Assembly (NCBI RefSeq): GCF_025698545.1
Contig: NC_068577.1
Span: 5,595,501-5,659,500 of the forward strand
Direction of reading: 5' to 3'
DNA from: Gossypium raimondii
Taxonomy: Eukaryota > Streptophyta > Magnoliopsida > Malvales > Malvaceae
Length of the DNA stretch: 64,000 bases
The translations under genes and the position numbers were made by a program. Position 1 is the first letter of the stretch. Every line of letters begins with the position of its first letter. Positions 1-10,690 of this stretch are shown in pieces. The notes below the pieces were generated by a model. That model saw only the letters and a list, made by a program, of their open reading frames with translations. It did not search any database and was not told the origin of the DNA.

Positions 1-360
1 CGCTAAAAATCGAGCATTAGCGGCGCTCAACATAAAACGCCGCCAAAGATCGAGATGAGGAAAAAACGCCGCAAAAAACCTAAGCCCAACGACACCGTTT
101 TCTGACCTTTTGGGGCTTTAGTGGCGTTTTCTCAAAAGTGCCGCTAATGCTCTAGCTTTTAGCGGCGTTTTTAATAAAGCGTCGCTAATGCACAGAGCTT
201 TAGCGGCGTTTTTAGGAATGCGCCGCTAATGCTCAGACCTTTAGTGGTGTTTTTGAAAAAGCGCCGCTAATGCTCAGACCTTTAGCGGAGTTTTCGAAAA
301 AGCGCCGCTAATGCTCAGGGCTTTAGCGGCGCTTTTCAAAAAGCGCCGCAAAAACATTTT
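1..360. repeat. GCGGCG-type tandem repeats (CACTA-like subterminal repeats?)
   Basis: About six imperfect copies of a roughly 50-bp unit in which an AGCGGCGTTTT-type arm alternates with its inverted partner CGCCGCTAATGCTC. Short GC-rich arms of this kind, inverted relative to one another, are known from subterminal regions of plant CACTA (En/Spm) transposons. No CACTA terminus is visible because the window begins inside the array, so the assignment is inference. No coding frame was found. Confidence 0.5.
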
Positions 361-767
361 ACATGTCTATTTACTATTTAATTTGTTTATTTATATTAAT
401 TAAAATTCAATTTATTTTTAATTAAATATTTTTAAAAATGGATCAATTTAAAATAATAACACGTAGAAATAATTTGAAATAAAAACATAAAAATATTTGT
501 TAAAAATGGAAAAATTAAAATACTATTATTTAAAATAATTTTAAAATTTTTGGGTACATGACTGATTGGTTTTAATTTATATATTAAATAATTTCATATA
601 TAATTGTAAAAGATACGATAGTATTAATTTTAAAATATTTAATTAATTATCATTATAGTTTAGGGTTTAATATATATGGTTTAAGGTATATGGTTAATTT
701 AGGATTTAAGGCCGGTTTAGGAGTTACAATTTTAAGGTTTATAGATTATGGAATTAGGGACTATGGA
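361..767. other. AT-rich spacer, no gene seen
   Basis: Very AT-rich DNA with no open frame. From about 660 it grades into degenerate TTTAGGG-like repeats that continue into the duplicated region. Confidence 0.6.
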
Positions 768-1270
768 TTAGGAATTTTGGTTTAAGGGTTGTGATTTAGG
801 GGTGAAGGGTTAAGGGTTAGAGATTAAGAGTTAGGGATTTAAGGTTTATGGATTCGGTGTCAGGTTAGGGTTTAAGGTTTAGATTAATTAGTGTGTTTTA
901 ATTTATATTAAATAAGGTTTAAAGGTTAGGGGTTAGGGATTTGGGTTAGGGTTAGAGTTTAGGATTTAGATTAATTAGTGTTTTTTAATTTATATATTAA
1001 ATAAGGTTTAGGGCTTAATAGTCAGGGGTTAGGGGTTAGAAGTTAAAAGTTAGTGATTTAGGGTTTAGAGATTTAGGGTTGGGTTAGAGTTTAAGGTTTA
1101 GATTAATTAGTATTTTTTAATTTATATATTAATTAAGTTCTTATATAATTGTAAAAGAGGGGTTAGGGGTTAAGGGTTAGAGGTTAGGGATTAGGGGTTA
1201 CGAGTTTATGTTTTATGATTTAGGGGTTAGGAGACATGGGTTTAGGGTTTAGATTAATTGGTATTTTTTA
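660..1270. repeat. Degenerate telomere-like repeats, copy 1
   Basis: Dozens of imperfect GGGTTTAGGG / GGGTTAGGG units, interrupted several times by a recurring AT-rich spacer that includes TTAATTAGTGTTTTTTAATT. The units are too degenerate for an active telomere seed and look like an interstitial telomere-like satellite or the inside of a transposon. The same stretch recurs at about 4398-4880. Confidence 0.75.
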
Positions 1271-1821
1271 ATTTATATATTAAATAATTTCTTATATAAT
1301 TGTAAAAGAGATAATATTAATTTTAATATATTAAAATTATTATTATAGTTTAAATTATTTAAGAGATAATAGATCAATTTTATATATATTAAATGGTTTA
1401 GGATTTAAGGTTTACTTTAGATTTGTTTTATTATAGACCAATTTTATTATAGTTTAAATTATTAAATAGTTTAAATTATTAAAATATACTATATTTATTT
1501 TGAGAGTACTTGATTTTTTTAATAAAAATCCAGTTTATAAAAAATAGTTATAAAAAATATTTTATAAAATCACATAACTAATAATTTTTAGCAAATAAAA
1601 TAAAAAATTTTTAACAGAGCAAAACGACGTCGTATTGATCAAGATAAAATAAATTTTTTTGTGGCGTTTTTATAAAAAATGGCGCAAAAAAAACATTTTA
1701 CTTCAAAAAAAATGGCGCCTGTTTATCCCTAAATTCCCCCCTGAAGCCCCTAATTTTCCCCCTAAAAATAATCACCTCAGCACACTATTACTCCCTCAGC
1801 TCTGCGCGAAATCCTAAAGCA

Positions 1822-2156
1822 ATGCCTCCCAAAGTAGCTAAATCCCTAGAAACAACGAACTCGCCTTCAACCTTCTTCTTCAAACCAGGTCCCCCTCTCT
1901 CTCTTGCTCTCTCTTTGCTTTTTTGCCTGATTTTTTTTTGTTTTTTTCTTAGATGAGTCCCTGGATGGTTGGAGTCTTATTGTTTCAACAAGGCAAGTGG
2001 GTGTTCCAGATCCATCATTGAAGCTGGAAATACATATTTCCAGGATTTTAGGCAGTTTTTCTTGGTTGTTTTATGGGCTTAAATCGAAGTCGTTTAAGAT
2101 CTTCTGCTCCGTTTCACTCCAAGCCTTTGTTTCGTAGACATCTTCAATCCATGAAG
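1822..2156 (+). pseudogene. Exon-like 5' gene fragment, copy 1
   Basis: An ATG at 1822 opens a 22-codon frame (starting MPPKVAKSLETTNSP) that ends at a plausible splice donor CAG|GT at 1888/1889. A pyrimidine-rich stretch and acceptor TTCTTAG follow, then an exon-like segment from 1953 that ends near GAAG|TAAG at 2156. The upstream sequence is CT-rich like a plant 5' leader. I do not recognise the encoded peptide. It may be the 5' end of the gene that also supplied the FtsH-like exon 0.9 kb downstream, or an unrelated captured leader. No long continuous reading frame survives. Confidence 0.35.
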
Positions 2157-3060
2157 TAAGTTCCTTTTTCCAAATCTCTGTCCTTTTTCTGTTTTCCTGA
2201 TTTTTGAGGCACTTATTGTTTGATTATTTGTTGATTATGGGATCTGGGTACTCGGATATCTATAGCAAAGTCAATTTAAGCTGCCTGTTATTTGATTAGG
2301 TTGTTGGTTATGCTAGCTTGAGTTGTGAATCTGGTGAACAAAGAACTTGCATAAAATCTCTTTAGTTTCTTTCTTTTTAAAAATCATTAACTATAACTTT
2401 ACTAGTAAGAAATGAGAAATATCAAACCCACCACTTCTCAATATCCGAGCATTTAACTTTACTAGAATACCTTGTGCTCTTGGCAACATTTGGCTGCCCC
2501 TACATTTCTTAAAATTTTTCTAATTCAAATTCATATTTACTGTTTTTGAACAAAATTAATAATAATTTTGTTTTGTCATTTCTTCTAATATTAATAACTA
2601 GCTACTTATACTATATTAGAGAATCAAATATTCACCGAGTCAATGGAGTATATAATTTAAATAAATTATCCTTGAGATAGTACCGAACCAGTTTTCCTCT
2701 TTGAAATTGCTTTAACTAGTGAAATGCTTCGGTAGTTTGCTATCTTTGTGGTGGAAATTGTTGATGTCTATTTTGGACTTTGGAGCTATAATTTCATTTT
2801 TTTATATGCAATTTTATTTTTATTTTCTTTTATACAGGATGAGAACCGGTATAGTTTAAGCAATCTCATTAATGTCTTGTTTTATTCTTCTTGAAATTCG
2901 AAGAATCAGTTATTTAAGTGTTTTCATTCAGTTTACATGTTTACCTCTGTTTCTCTGAGTTTCATATTTAACTAATCCATCTTAATTGGTGGTAAATTCA
3001 TGTTTTAGGCACTAATCAATTTTAACCAAATTATCTAACTGTAATTTGTACTGCTTGCAG

Positions 3061-3224
3061 ACTTTCAGCAGCATGATCCCAAAATTGTCAAGCAAATTAG
3101 CCAAATGCGGGTGAATCACCTTGGACTAAATTTGACCAAAGATGATCTGCAAAACGTGGTTGATTTAATGGAGCCATATGGTCAGATAAGCAATGGAATA
3201 GAATATCTAAATCCTCCCCTTGAT
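3061..3224 (+). pseudogene. Single exon of an FtsH-like (FTSHI5-type) plastid protease homologue, copy 1
   Basis: A 164-bp block is bounded by a good acceptor (TGCTTGCAG before 3061) and a donor-like GT at 3225. It reads open in one frame and includes the stretches QMRVNHLGLNLTKDDLQNVV and VDLMEPYGQISNGIEYLNPP. From memory this resembles a middle exon of plant FTSHI5, a presumed catalytically inactive FtsH-family protein of the chloroplast. No database check was possible. The neighbouring exons with the AAA ATPase and peptidase domains are absent, so this is a captured or left-over fragment. Flanking sequence looks like the retained introns of the source gene. Confidence 0.55.
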
Positions 3225-4397
3225 GTCAGTAACTAACTTGCTTGTCATTTTAAATATGCAAGTCAATTGCTATTAATAATTTTCTGTTGGATTCTTTTTG
3301 GACTAAAAAATAATTTCTGGGGATAGTCTAAGAATCTTAAATTTTATAGAAAGCCAATAAAGTGCTTGCTGGACGAAATGTGGTGATTAATTGAATTGCA
3401 AGGTCATACATGCTGTTAATTTTTTAAGAGCTGATAAATGAGTATGACATAGTGCTCATAAATGTTCTAAGGATGTCTTTAGATGAATGAAATTGTTTGA
3501 TAGTTTGAAGTTATAAATCTTTGTATTGATTTTCTCAACAATCTGAAGCCTGTTATACTTAGCAAATTTTTCTATGAGAATGGGTGTTTAACAGTTGTGA
3601 TTTGGCTTGAAATATATGCGGTTGAGATGGTTGATATATTATCAAGCATGCAATATATATCACTGTCGTGACAAGTTTTTATAGGATATATTTGAAATGG
3701 GTGCAATTTATATCCTTGTTACAGGAAATATATATTTAGTGTATTGTATTGTTTTATTTATTTACATTTTTTCTTTTTCTTTCAAACTCTAAATTATTTA
3801 TTATTCATATTAGTATTATTATCATTATTATTATATTTCTACTTATATTTATTTATTTAAATTTTAAATATATTTGTCTTATTATATATTGATATTATTA
3901 TTTGCTTATTTATATCTTTTTATTTCAAACTTTGTTATATATATATACATAGATTTTTTTATTTTTATAATTTTATTTATTTTCGTTATTGTTTGTCTTA
4001 TTTGATATTTATTTATTTATTTATGTGTTCATTATTATTTTGAAAATGTTTTAGTCCTATTTGTTTATTTACTTATTATTTCATGTATAATTGATTTGTC
4101 CTTTTATTTATCTTATTTTTGTTGTTGTTGCTCGTATTATTTATGCTTACATCATCGTATTCATTTTTATTTTGTTACGCATATTAACACCGTGTTTCAT
4201 TTCTACTATTTCGCGTTAGATTAATTTTATTCAATGCATAAATTATGATTTTGAATAAGCAAAATCTCGTGTTTAGATTCGAGAAGGTCGTACCTAACTT
4301 ATGGGTTTTCGATTTTCACAATAAATCTAAATACGAATCTTTTCAAACTTAAGTTTTAAACGATCTTTGGAATTAACAAAAGATCGTGTCCTAACTT
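3225..4397. other. Intron-like then AT-rich sequence, no gene
   Basis: The first 450 bases look like retained intron of the FtsH-like fragment. Beyond about 3715 the DNA is T-rich simple sequence (TTTATTTATTTA-like). Its end carries GATCGTGTCCTAACTT, a motif of the LTR family seen again at 8027-8518. Confidence 0.5.
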
Positions 4398-4880
4398 TAG
4401 GAATTTTGGTTTAAGGGTTGTGATTTAGGGGTGAAGGGTTAAGGGTTAGAGATTAAGAGTTAGGGATTTAAGGTTTATGGATTCGGTGTCAGGTTAGGGT
4501 TTAAGGTTTAGATTAATTAGTGTGTTTTAATTTATATTAAATAAGGTTTAAAGGTTAGGGGTTAGGGATTTGGGTTAGGGTTAGAGTTTAGGATTTAGAT
4601 TAATTAGTGTTTTTTAATTTATATATTAAATAAGGTTTAGGGCTTAATAGTCAGGGGTTAGGGGTTAGAAGTTAAAAGTTAGTGATTTAGGGTTTAGAGA
4701 TTTAGGGTTGGGTTAGAGTTTAAGGTTTAGATTAATTAGTATTTTTTAATTTATATATTAATTAAGTTCTTATATAATTGTAAAAGAGGGGTTAGGGTTA
4801 AGGGTTAGAGGTTAGGGATTAGGGTTACGAGTTTATGTTTTATGATTTAGGGTTAGGAGACATGGGTTTAGGGTTTAGAT
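4398..4880. repeat. Degenerate telomere-like repeats, copy 2
   Basis: Repeat of the TTTAGGG-like array of copy 1 with the same AT-rich spacers in the same places. Confidence 0.75.
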
Positions 4881-5441
4881 TAATTGGTATTTTTAATTTA
4901 TATATTAAATAATTTCTTATATAATTGTAAAGAGATAATATTAATTTTAATATATTAAAATTATTATTATAGTTTAAATTATTTAAGAGATAATAGATCA
5001 ATTTTATATATATTAAATGGTTTAGGATTTAAGGTTTACTTTAGATTTGTTTTATTATAGACCAATTTTATTATAGTTTAAATTATTAAATAGTTTAAAT
5101 TATTAAAATATACTATATTTATTTTGAGAGTACTTGATTTTTTAATAAAAATCCAGTTTATAAAAAATAGTTATAAAAATATTTTATAAAATCACATAAC
5201 TAATAATTTTAGCAAATAAAATAAAAATTTTTAACAGAGCAAAACGACGTCGTATTGATCAAGATAAAATAAATTTTTTTGTGCGTGCTTTTATAAAAAT
5301 GGCGCAAAAAAAACATTTTACTTCAAAAAAAATGGCGCCTGTTTATCCCTAAATTCCCCCCTGAAGCCCCTAATTTTCCCCTTAAAAATAATCACCTCAG
5401 CACACTATTACTCCCTCAGCTCTGCGCGAAATCCTAAAGCA

Positions 5442-5770
5442 ATGCCTCCCAAAGTAGCTAAATCCCTAGAAACAACGAACTCGCCTTCAACCTTCTTCTT
5501 CAAACCAGGTCCCCCTCTCTCTTGCTCTCTCTTGCTTTTTTGCCTGATTTTTTTGTTTTTTCTTAGATGAGTCCCTGGATGGTTGGAGTCTTATTGTTTC
5601 AACAAGGCAAGTGGGTGTTCCAGATCCATCATTGAAGCTGGAAATACATATTTCCAGGATTTTAGGCAGTTTTTCTTGGTTGTTTTATGGGCTTAAATCG
5701 AAGTCGTTTAAGATCTTCTGCTCCGTTTCACTCCAAGCCTTTGTTTCGTAGACATCTTCAATCCATGAAG
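5442..5770 (+). pseudogene. Exon-like 5' gene fragment, copy 2
   Basis: Same ATG frame, donor (CAG|GT after 5508) and downstream exon-like segment as in copy 1. The polypyrimidine tract before the acceptor is shorter. It is not recognised and has no long coding frame. Confidence 0.35.
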
Positions 5771-6678
5771 TAAGTTCCTTTTTCCAAATCTCTGTCCTTT
5801 TTCTGTTTTCCTGATTTTTGAGGCACTTATTGTTTGATTATTTGTTGATTATGGGATCTGGGTACTCGGATATCTATAGCAAAGTCAATTTAAGCTGCCT
5901 GTTATTTGATTAGGTTGTTGGTTATGCTAGCTTGAGTTGTGAATCTGGTGAACAAAGAACTTGCATAAAATCTCTTTAGTTTCTTTCTTTTAAAAATCAT
6001 TAACTATAACTTTACTAGTAAGAAATGAGAAATATCAAACCCACCACTTCTCAATATCCGAGCATTTAACTTTACTAGAATACCTTGTGCTCTTGGCAAC
6101 ATTTGGCTGCCCCTACATTTCTTAAAATTTTTTCTAATTCAAATTCATATTTACTGTTTTTTGAACAAAAATTAATAATAATTTTGTTTTGTCATTTCTT
6201 CTAATATTAATAACTAGCTACTTATACTATATTAGAGAATCAAATATTCACCGAGTCAATGGAGTATATAATTTAAATAAATTATCCTTGAGATAGTACC
6301 GAACCAGTTTTCCTCTTTGAAATTGCTTTAACTAGTGAAATGCTTCGGTAGTTTGCTATCTTTGTGGTGGAAATTGTTGATGTCTATTTTGGACTTTGGA
6401 GCTATAATTTCATTTTTTTTATATGCAATTTTATTTTTATTTTTCTTTTATACAGGATGAGAACCGGTATAGTTTAAGCAATCTCATTAATGTCTTGTTT
6501 TATTCTTCTTGAAATTCGAAGAATCAGTTATTTAAGTGTTTTCATTCAGTTTACATGTTTACCTCTGTTTCTCTGAGTTTCATATTTAACTAATCCATCT
6601 TAATTGGTGGTAAATTCATGTTTTAGGCACTAATCAATTTTAACCAAATTATCTAACTGTAATTTGTACTGCTTGCAG

Positions 6679-6842
6679 ACTTTCAGCAGCATGATCCCAA
6701 AATTGTCAAGCAAATTAGCCAAATGCGGGTGAATCACCTTGGACTAAATTTGACCAAAGATGATCTGCAAAACGTGGTTGATTTAATGGAGCCATATGGT
6801 CAGATAAGCAATGGAATAGAATATCTAAATCCTCCCCTTGAT
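6679..6842 (+). pseudogene. Single exon of an FtsH-like (FTSHI5-type) homologue, copy 2
   Basis: I see no difference from the 164-bp exon at 3061-3224 and the same acceptor and donor flank it. The identity of this exon while nearby homopolymers differ fits a very recent duplication or an assembly duplication. Function is as described for copy 1; it is a fragment, not a gene. Confidence 0.55.
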
Positions 6843-8026
6843 GTCAGTAACTAACTTGCTTGTCATTTTAAATATGCAAGTCAATTGCTATTAATAATTT
6901 TCTGTTGGATTCTTTTTGGACTAAAAAATAATTTCTGGGGATAGTCTAAGAATCTTAAATTTTATAGAAAGCCAATAAAGTGCTTGCTGGACGAAATGTG
7001 GTGATTAATTGAATTGCAAGGTCATACATGCTGTTAATTTTTTAAGAGCTGATAAATGAGTATGACATAGTGCTCATAAATGTTCTAAGGATGTCTTTAG
7101 ATGAATGAAATTGTTTGATAGTTTGAAGTTATAAATCTTTGTATTGATTTTTCTCAACAATCTGAAGCCTGTTATACTTAGCAAATTTTTCTATGAGAAT
7201 GGGTGTTTAACAGTTGTGATTTGGCTTGAAATATATGCGGTTGAGATGGTTGATATATTATCAAGCATGCAATATATATCACTGTCGTGACAAGTTTTTA
7301 TAGGATATATTTGAAATGGGTACGAATTTATATCCTTGTTACAGGGAAATATATATTTAGTGTATTGTATTGTTTTATTTATTTACATTTTTTCTTTTTC
7401 TTTCAAACTCTAAATTATTTATTATTCATATTAGTATTATTATCATTATTATTATATTTCTACTTATATTTATTTATTTAAATTTTAAATATATTTGTCT
7501 TATTATATATTGATATTATTATTTGCTTATTTATATCTTTTTTATTTCAAACTTTGTTATATATATATACATAGATTTTTTTATTTTATAATTTTATTTA
7601 TTTTCGTTATTGTTTGTCTTATTTGATATTTATTTATTTATTTATGTGTTCATTATTATTTTGAAAAATGTTTTAGTCCTATTTGTTTATTTACTTATTA
7701 TTTCATGTATAATTGATTTGTCCTTTTTATTTATCTTATTTTTTGTTGTTGTTGCTCGTATTATTTATGCTTACATCATCGTATTCATTTTTATTTTGTT
7801 ACGCATATTAACACCGTGTTTCATTTCTACTATTTCGCGTTAGATTAATTTTATTCAATGCATAAATTATGATTTTTGAATAAGCAAAATCTCGTGTTTA
7901 GATTCGAGAAGGTCGTACCCTAACTTATGGGTTTTCGATTTTCACAATAAATCTAAATACACGAATCTTTTCAAACTTAAGTTTTTAAACGATCTTTGGA
8001 ATTAACAAAAGATCGTGTCCTAACTT

Positions 8027-8518
8027 ACGGGGCATGATCCCTTTTCTAAATCCGAGATAGTTAAATATTTTTTAAATAAGTAATTTTTTGGCATTTATTC
8101 GCGCAGCGGGAATTCAAGACATTGTGTCCTAACTTACGGGATATAATTCTCTTTCTCGATTAACGTGAAATATGCCATTTTCTCAAAAATTTTCAACATT
8201 TCAATAAATTATTGTATTTTAAATCTCTTCAAAATTTTCAATTTTCGACACTAAAGACACTAAATAATCAACTAGGTACTAATTTTGGGTGTTACGAGGG
8301 TGCTAACCATTCCTCGTACGTAACCGACTCTCGAACCCGCCTTTCTGAATTTCGTGGACCAAAATCGTTGTTTTAATAAAATCAAATTGTTTATTAAAAG
8401 CAACCACTTTTCAAGGTGACCAGATCACACCTCATCAAAAAAGATTGGTGGCGACTCCCGTGTTTGTTTTCATTTTCAAAATTAAAGTCGACCCCGTTTT
8501 CACAAAAAAAATAGTTTC
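8027..8518 (-). mobile_element. LTR fragment, same superfamily as the solo LTR at 56758-60418
   Basis: Read on the minus strand this starts TCGAAACTATTTTTTTTG and soon reaches GGGAGTCGCCACC. It then has GGTGTGATCTGGTCACC, an AGGAATGGTTAGCACCCTCG-like stretch and CCCGTAAGTTAGGACAC repeats. The solo LTR at 56758 starts TGTCGAAACC and has the same landmarks in the same order, so this is the 5' end of a related LTR in minus orientation. The terminal TG is lost where block 1 begins at 8519. How far left the LTR extends is unclear; the duplicated 3.63-kb region may be part of it. Confidence 0.6.
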
Positions 8519-9908
8519 GATGCATACTTTTATCGAAGATCTAATTCCGTAAGTATAAATAGGTTTATATAAATATTTTCTTAAATCAAATTGATGATCG
8601 AACCGATTAGACCACCATTTCAGTCAATCTGACCGATTCAACCGGTCCAATTAAAAATTGATTAAAAATTAAAAATAAAATTTTTTAAACTCCGATTCGA
8701 TCAATTTTTTAACTAGTTCAATTATTTCATACCCATTCCCAATCTAATCGGTTCAAAGTCGCTCTCTGGATTGATCTCTTGATCAATTCCCAATCCAATC
8801 GACCAGTCTAGTTCAAACAACACTGGTCTATACCAACATCTTACTTATCTGTTAATATATGATGAGCGTATATTAGTACATTTTGTTAGTGTTGGTGTAA
8901 AAGTATCTATAATGACAAATTAAATTTAATAAATGAGTAAAATTTTTGGAAGAAACAAGTTAACAATTTATTTTACTTTTGAGATATAAATTAAAAAATT
9001 AAATAAAATCAAGTATATATAAAAATTAAATTTGATCTCGAGACGAAAAAAACTCTCTAATAAGTGTGTTTCAAAGTTTTAATATATTATCTTATTTGTT
9101 GTTTCGAACTAATATTATTTTGGTTTAAGTGAGTTTTAAAAAACTCTCTAATAAGTGTGTTTCAAAGTTTTAACTTGTGTTTTCAATTACTACAACTTCA
9201 ATTGGGAGTTCTAACTTTCAATTTTTTTTTTTTTGCAATGGTAAGTTTAACAAGAAGCTAAACATGCCAATTTTGACTTTGATCCTATTTGATTTCACCA
9301 TAAAAGGTTAACAATTTTAACTTCTTCAACTTAAATTTCAATTGGTTTGAATTTAAAATAATTTTGAAATAATTTAATTTTAAATAATCTAAATTTAAAA
9401 TGATTACACCTCGAAATAAATAGAACAAGTAACATAGAATAACCTAAACTTGAAGTAACCATAACTCAAAACAATCTAGACCTATAATGACTTAACTAAA
9501 AAATTAAACCTCTCACTGAAATGACTTAAAGCAAACCAAGCTTGAAATTGACCCAAACCCGAAACAACTTGAAAATTTTAAAATCTTAATTAACTTGATT
9601 TAAATTAACCTGATCCCAAACCAAATAAATATGCACAACTAAAAGGTGATCTAGAATGTCGGAAAAGTTAAATCATGTAATCATCTTTTAAAATGTTTGA
9701 CATAGTTAAGTAAACGACCCTATGTCGGGCTACATAACAGGCAATTGGCTGAAACATTGGTAAGCTGGAGGATTAATTTGATCAGCTAACTTAAGGCGCT
9801 AACTTATTAATTTAATTAAGAGGTTAACTTATTACATGAGGTCGCTTCCATGCCAACCACAACAACTGCATTTCACCAGTTTTAAACTCCAATATCCATT
9901 AGAAGATG
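8519..9908. repeat. Upstream flank of P1, repeated before P4 and P6
   Basis: No gene. This AT-rich flank contains a block rich in GAACCG/CGGTTC motifs (about 8590-8830). It matches the flanks at 39968-40568 plus 46301-47096 (P4) and 53860-55150 (P6), and the beginning recurs at 60690 and 63500. At 9133-9137 it keeps the empty site GTTTT where block 2 received its Copia element. Confidence 0.75.
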
Positions 9909-9915
9909 ACCTACC
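9909..9915 (+). promoter_or_regulatory. AC-I element ACCTACC upstream of P1
   Basis: Exact ACCTACC about 190 bp upstream of the P1 start codon, inside a block conserved before all six genes. AC elements are known binding sites of plant R2R3-MYB factors. Confidence 0.55.
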
Positions 9916-10011
9916 AAATATCTTTAATATTGACCAAGCTTTCTCCTTTCTCAACCATGTATGATCAAATATCACCAACTCCAGTGGCCTATTCCCACTG
10001 CTCCAAGACCC

Positions 10012-10019
10012 TATATAAA
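10012..10019 (+). promoter_or_regulatory. TATA box of P1
   Basis: TATATAAA 88 bp upstream of the ATG at 10100. Transcription would be expected to start 25-35 bp downstream, that is, after the ATG at 10031. Confidence 0.75.
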
Positions 10020-10099
10020 CCCCTTACACCATGCTTTCTCTTCCTCACTCAAAACTAGCTATTAAGATAAAAAGACTTTGTTTCATCTGCTTAACAGAA

Positions 10100-10453
10100 A
10101 TGGCATCTTTCAATTGCTTTGCTTTGGCATTCTTCGTGGCTTTGTCGTTTTCAAGCATTGACGTTGGCCTAGCAGCTCGTCACCTTCAGCAACTGCCTCC
10201 GATGCCAACATTGCCTACAACCACACTCCCACCATTCCCATCTATCCCTAATCTCCCACAGCCATCCATACCATCTTTCCCAAGGCCCGGGGCACTTCCT
10301 CCACTTCCTACCATGCCTGGGTTGCCCACATTGCCAAGTGTACCCAGGGCCACACTGCCTCCTCTGCCAAGCATACCCTCAATCCCCACAATCCAACCTA
10401 CAATTCCCTCTATTCCTTTCCTTTCTCCACCACCTTCTCCTTCTACCCCTTAA
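10100..10453 (+). CDS. P1: secreted proline-rich protein, 117 aa
   Basis: Predicted small secreted, probably cell-wall-associated, proline-rich protein. Residues 1-25 are a classic signal peptide (hydrophobic core FALAFFVALSF, likely cleavage around LA-A-R at 25-27). The mature part, about residues 27-117, is about one-third proline, arranged mainly as hydrophobic-Pro-x triplets (MPT, LPT, FPS, IPN and so on), which would favour a polyproline-II rod. It ends in SPPPSPSTP, a plausible hydroxyproline-glycosylation site. It has no tyrosine, lysine or mature cysteine, so extensin-type cross-linking is unlikely. I chose ATG 10100 because the in-frame ATG at 10031 lies only 12 bp after the TATA box and would give a poor signal peptide. 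It resembles PELPK-like proteins only loosely, and the exact role is unknown. It is almost identical to P4. Confidence 0.85.
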   Translation: MASFNCFALAFFVALSFSSIDVGLAARHLQQLPPMPTLPTTTLPPFPSIPNLPQPSIPSFPRPGALPPLPTMPGLPTLPSVPRATLPPLPSIPSIPTIQPTIPSIPFLSPPPSPSTP

Positions 10454-10690
10454 AAATCCCTTTTGGCTTATGGGACCCAGTCCAGAGTCGGGACATGCTA
10501 CTACTGTTCTCATCTCATTCATGGTCGAAAGTGGTAGTTACAGACTCGAGTTTTTAATCAGCATATATAGTTACTTATTTGTTTACTTTCTCTCTCCGAA
10601 GATCGTACAAGATTTGAGCCGTCTTTGTATGTTGATTTTTGAGAACTATTGTTTGCTTATTTTCACCACATATAGGATTTGTTTGTATAA

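Larger units (their letters stand above)
768..4397. repeat. 3.63-kb direct duplication, copy 1
   Basis: Base-for-base nearly the same as 4398-8026: telomere-like repeats, a CT-rich leader with exon-like pieces, an FtsH-like exon and an AT-rich tail in the same order. Both copies begin at TTAGGAATTTTGG and end at GATCGTGTCCTAACTT. Most differences I can see are one-base changes in homopolymer length. From about 2480 to the end this copy nearly always has the shorter run, whereas before 2480 it has the longer. This suggests an assembly origin (see findings). Confidence 0.85.
4398..8026. repeat. 3.63-kb direct duplication, copy 2
   Basis: Second copy of 768-4397, directly adjoining it. Its first 1.7 kb has systematically shorter homopolymers than copy 1, for example GGG for GGGG at several places between 4790 and 4860. 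Its remainder after about 6110 has longer ones. Apart from these, only scattered substitutions are visible. Confidence 0.85.

Noticed and set aside
1-360. Possible CRISPR-like array
   Set aside because: Plant DNA; the repeats are imperfect, inverted within each unit and have no unique spacers of constant length.
660-1270. True telomere or chromosome end
   Set aside because: Units are highly degenerate, interrupted by AT-rich spacers and followed by tens of kb of further sequence.
7287-7843. Two open frames of 64 and 77 codons rich in Phe, Leu, Ile and Tyr
   Set aside because: They come from T-rich simple sequence, do not occur as open frames in the other copy of the duplication, and resemble no membrane protein.
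10186-10389. Glycine-rich open frames opposite the proline-rich genes (also at 30962-31243, 38789-38992, 47374-47577, 53046-53327, 55428-55631)
   Set aside because: They are the antisense shadow of proline codons: a CC-rich sense strand yields GG-rich glycine codons. They appear wherever a P gene exists and have no promoter of their own.
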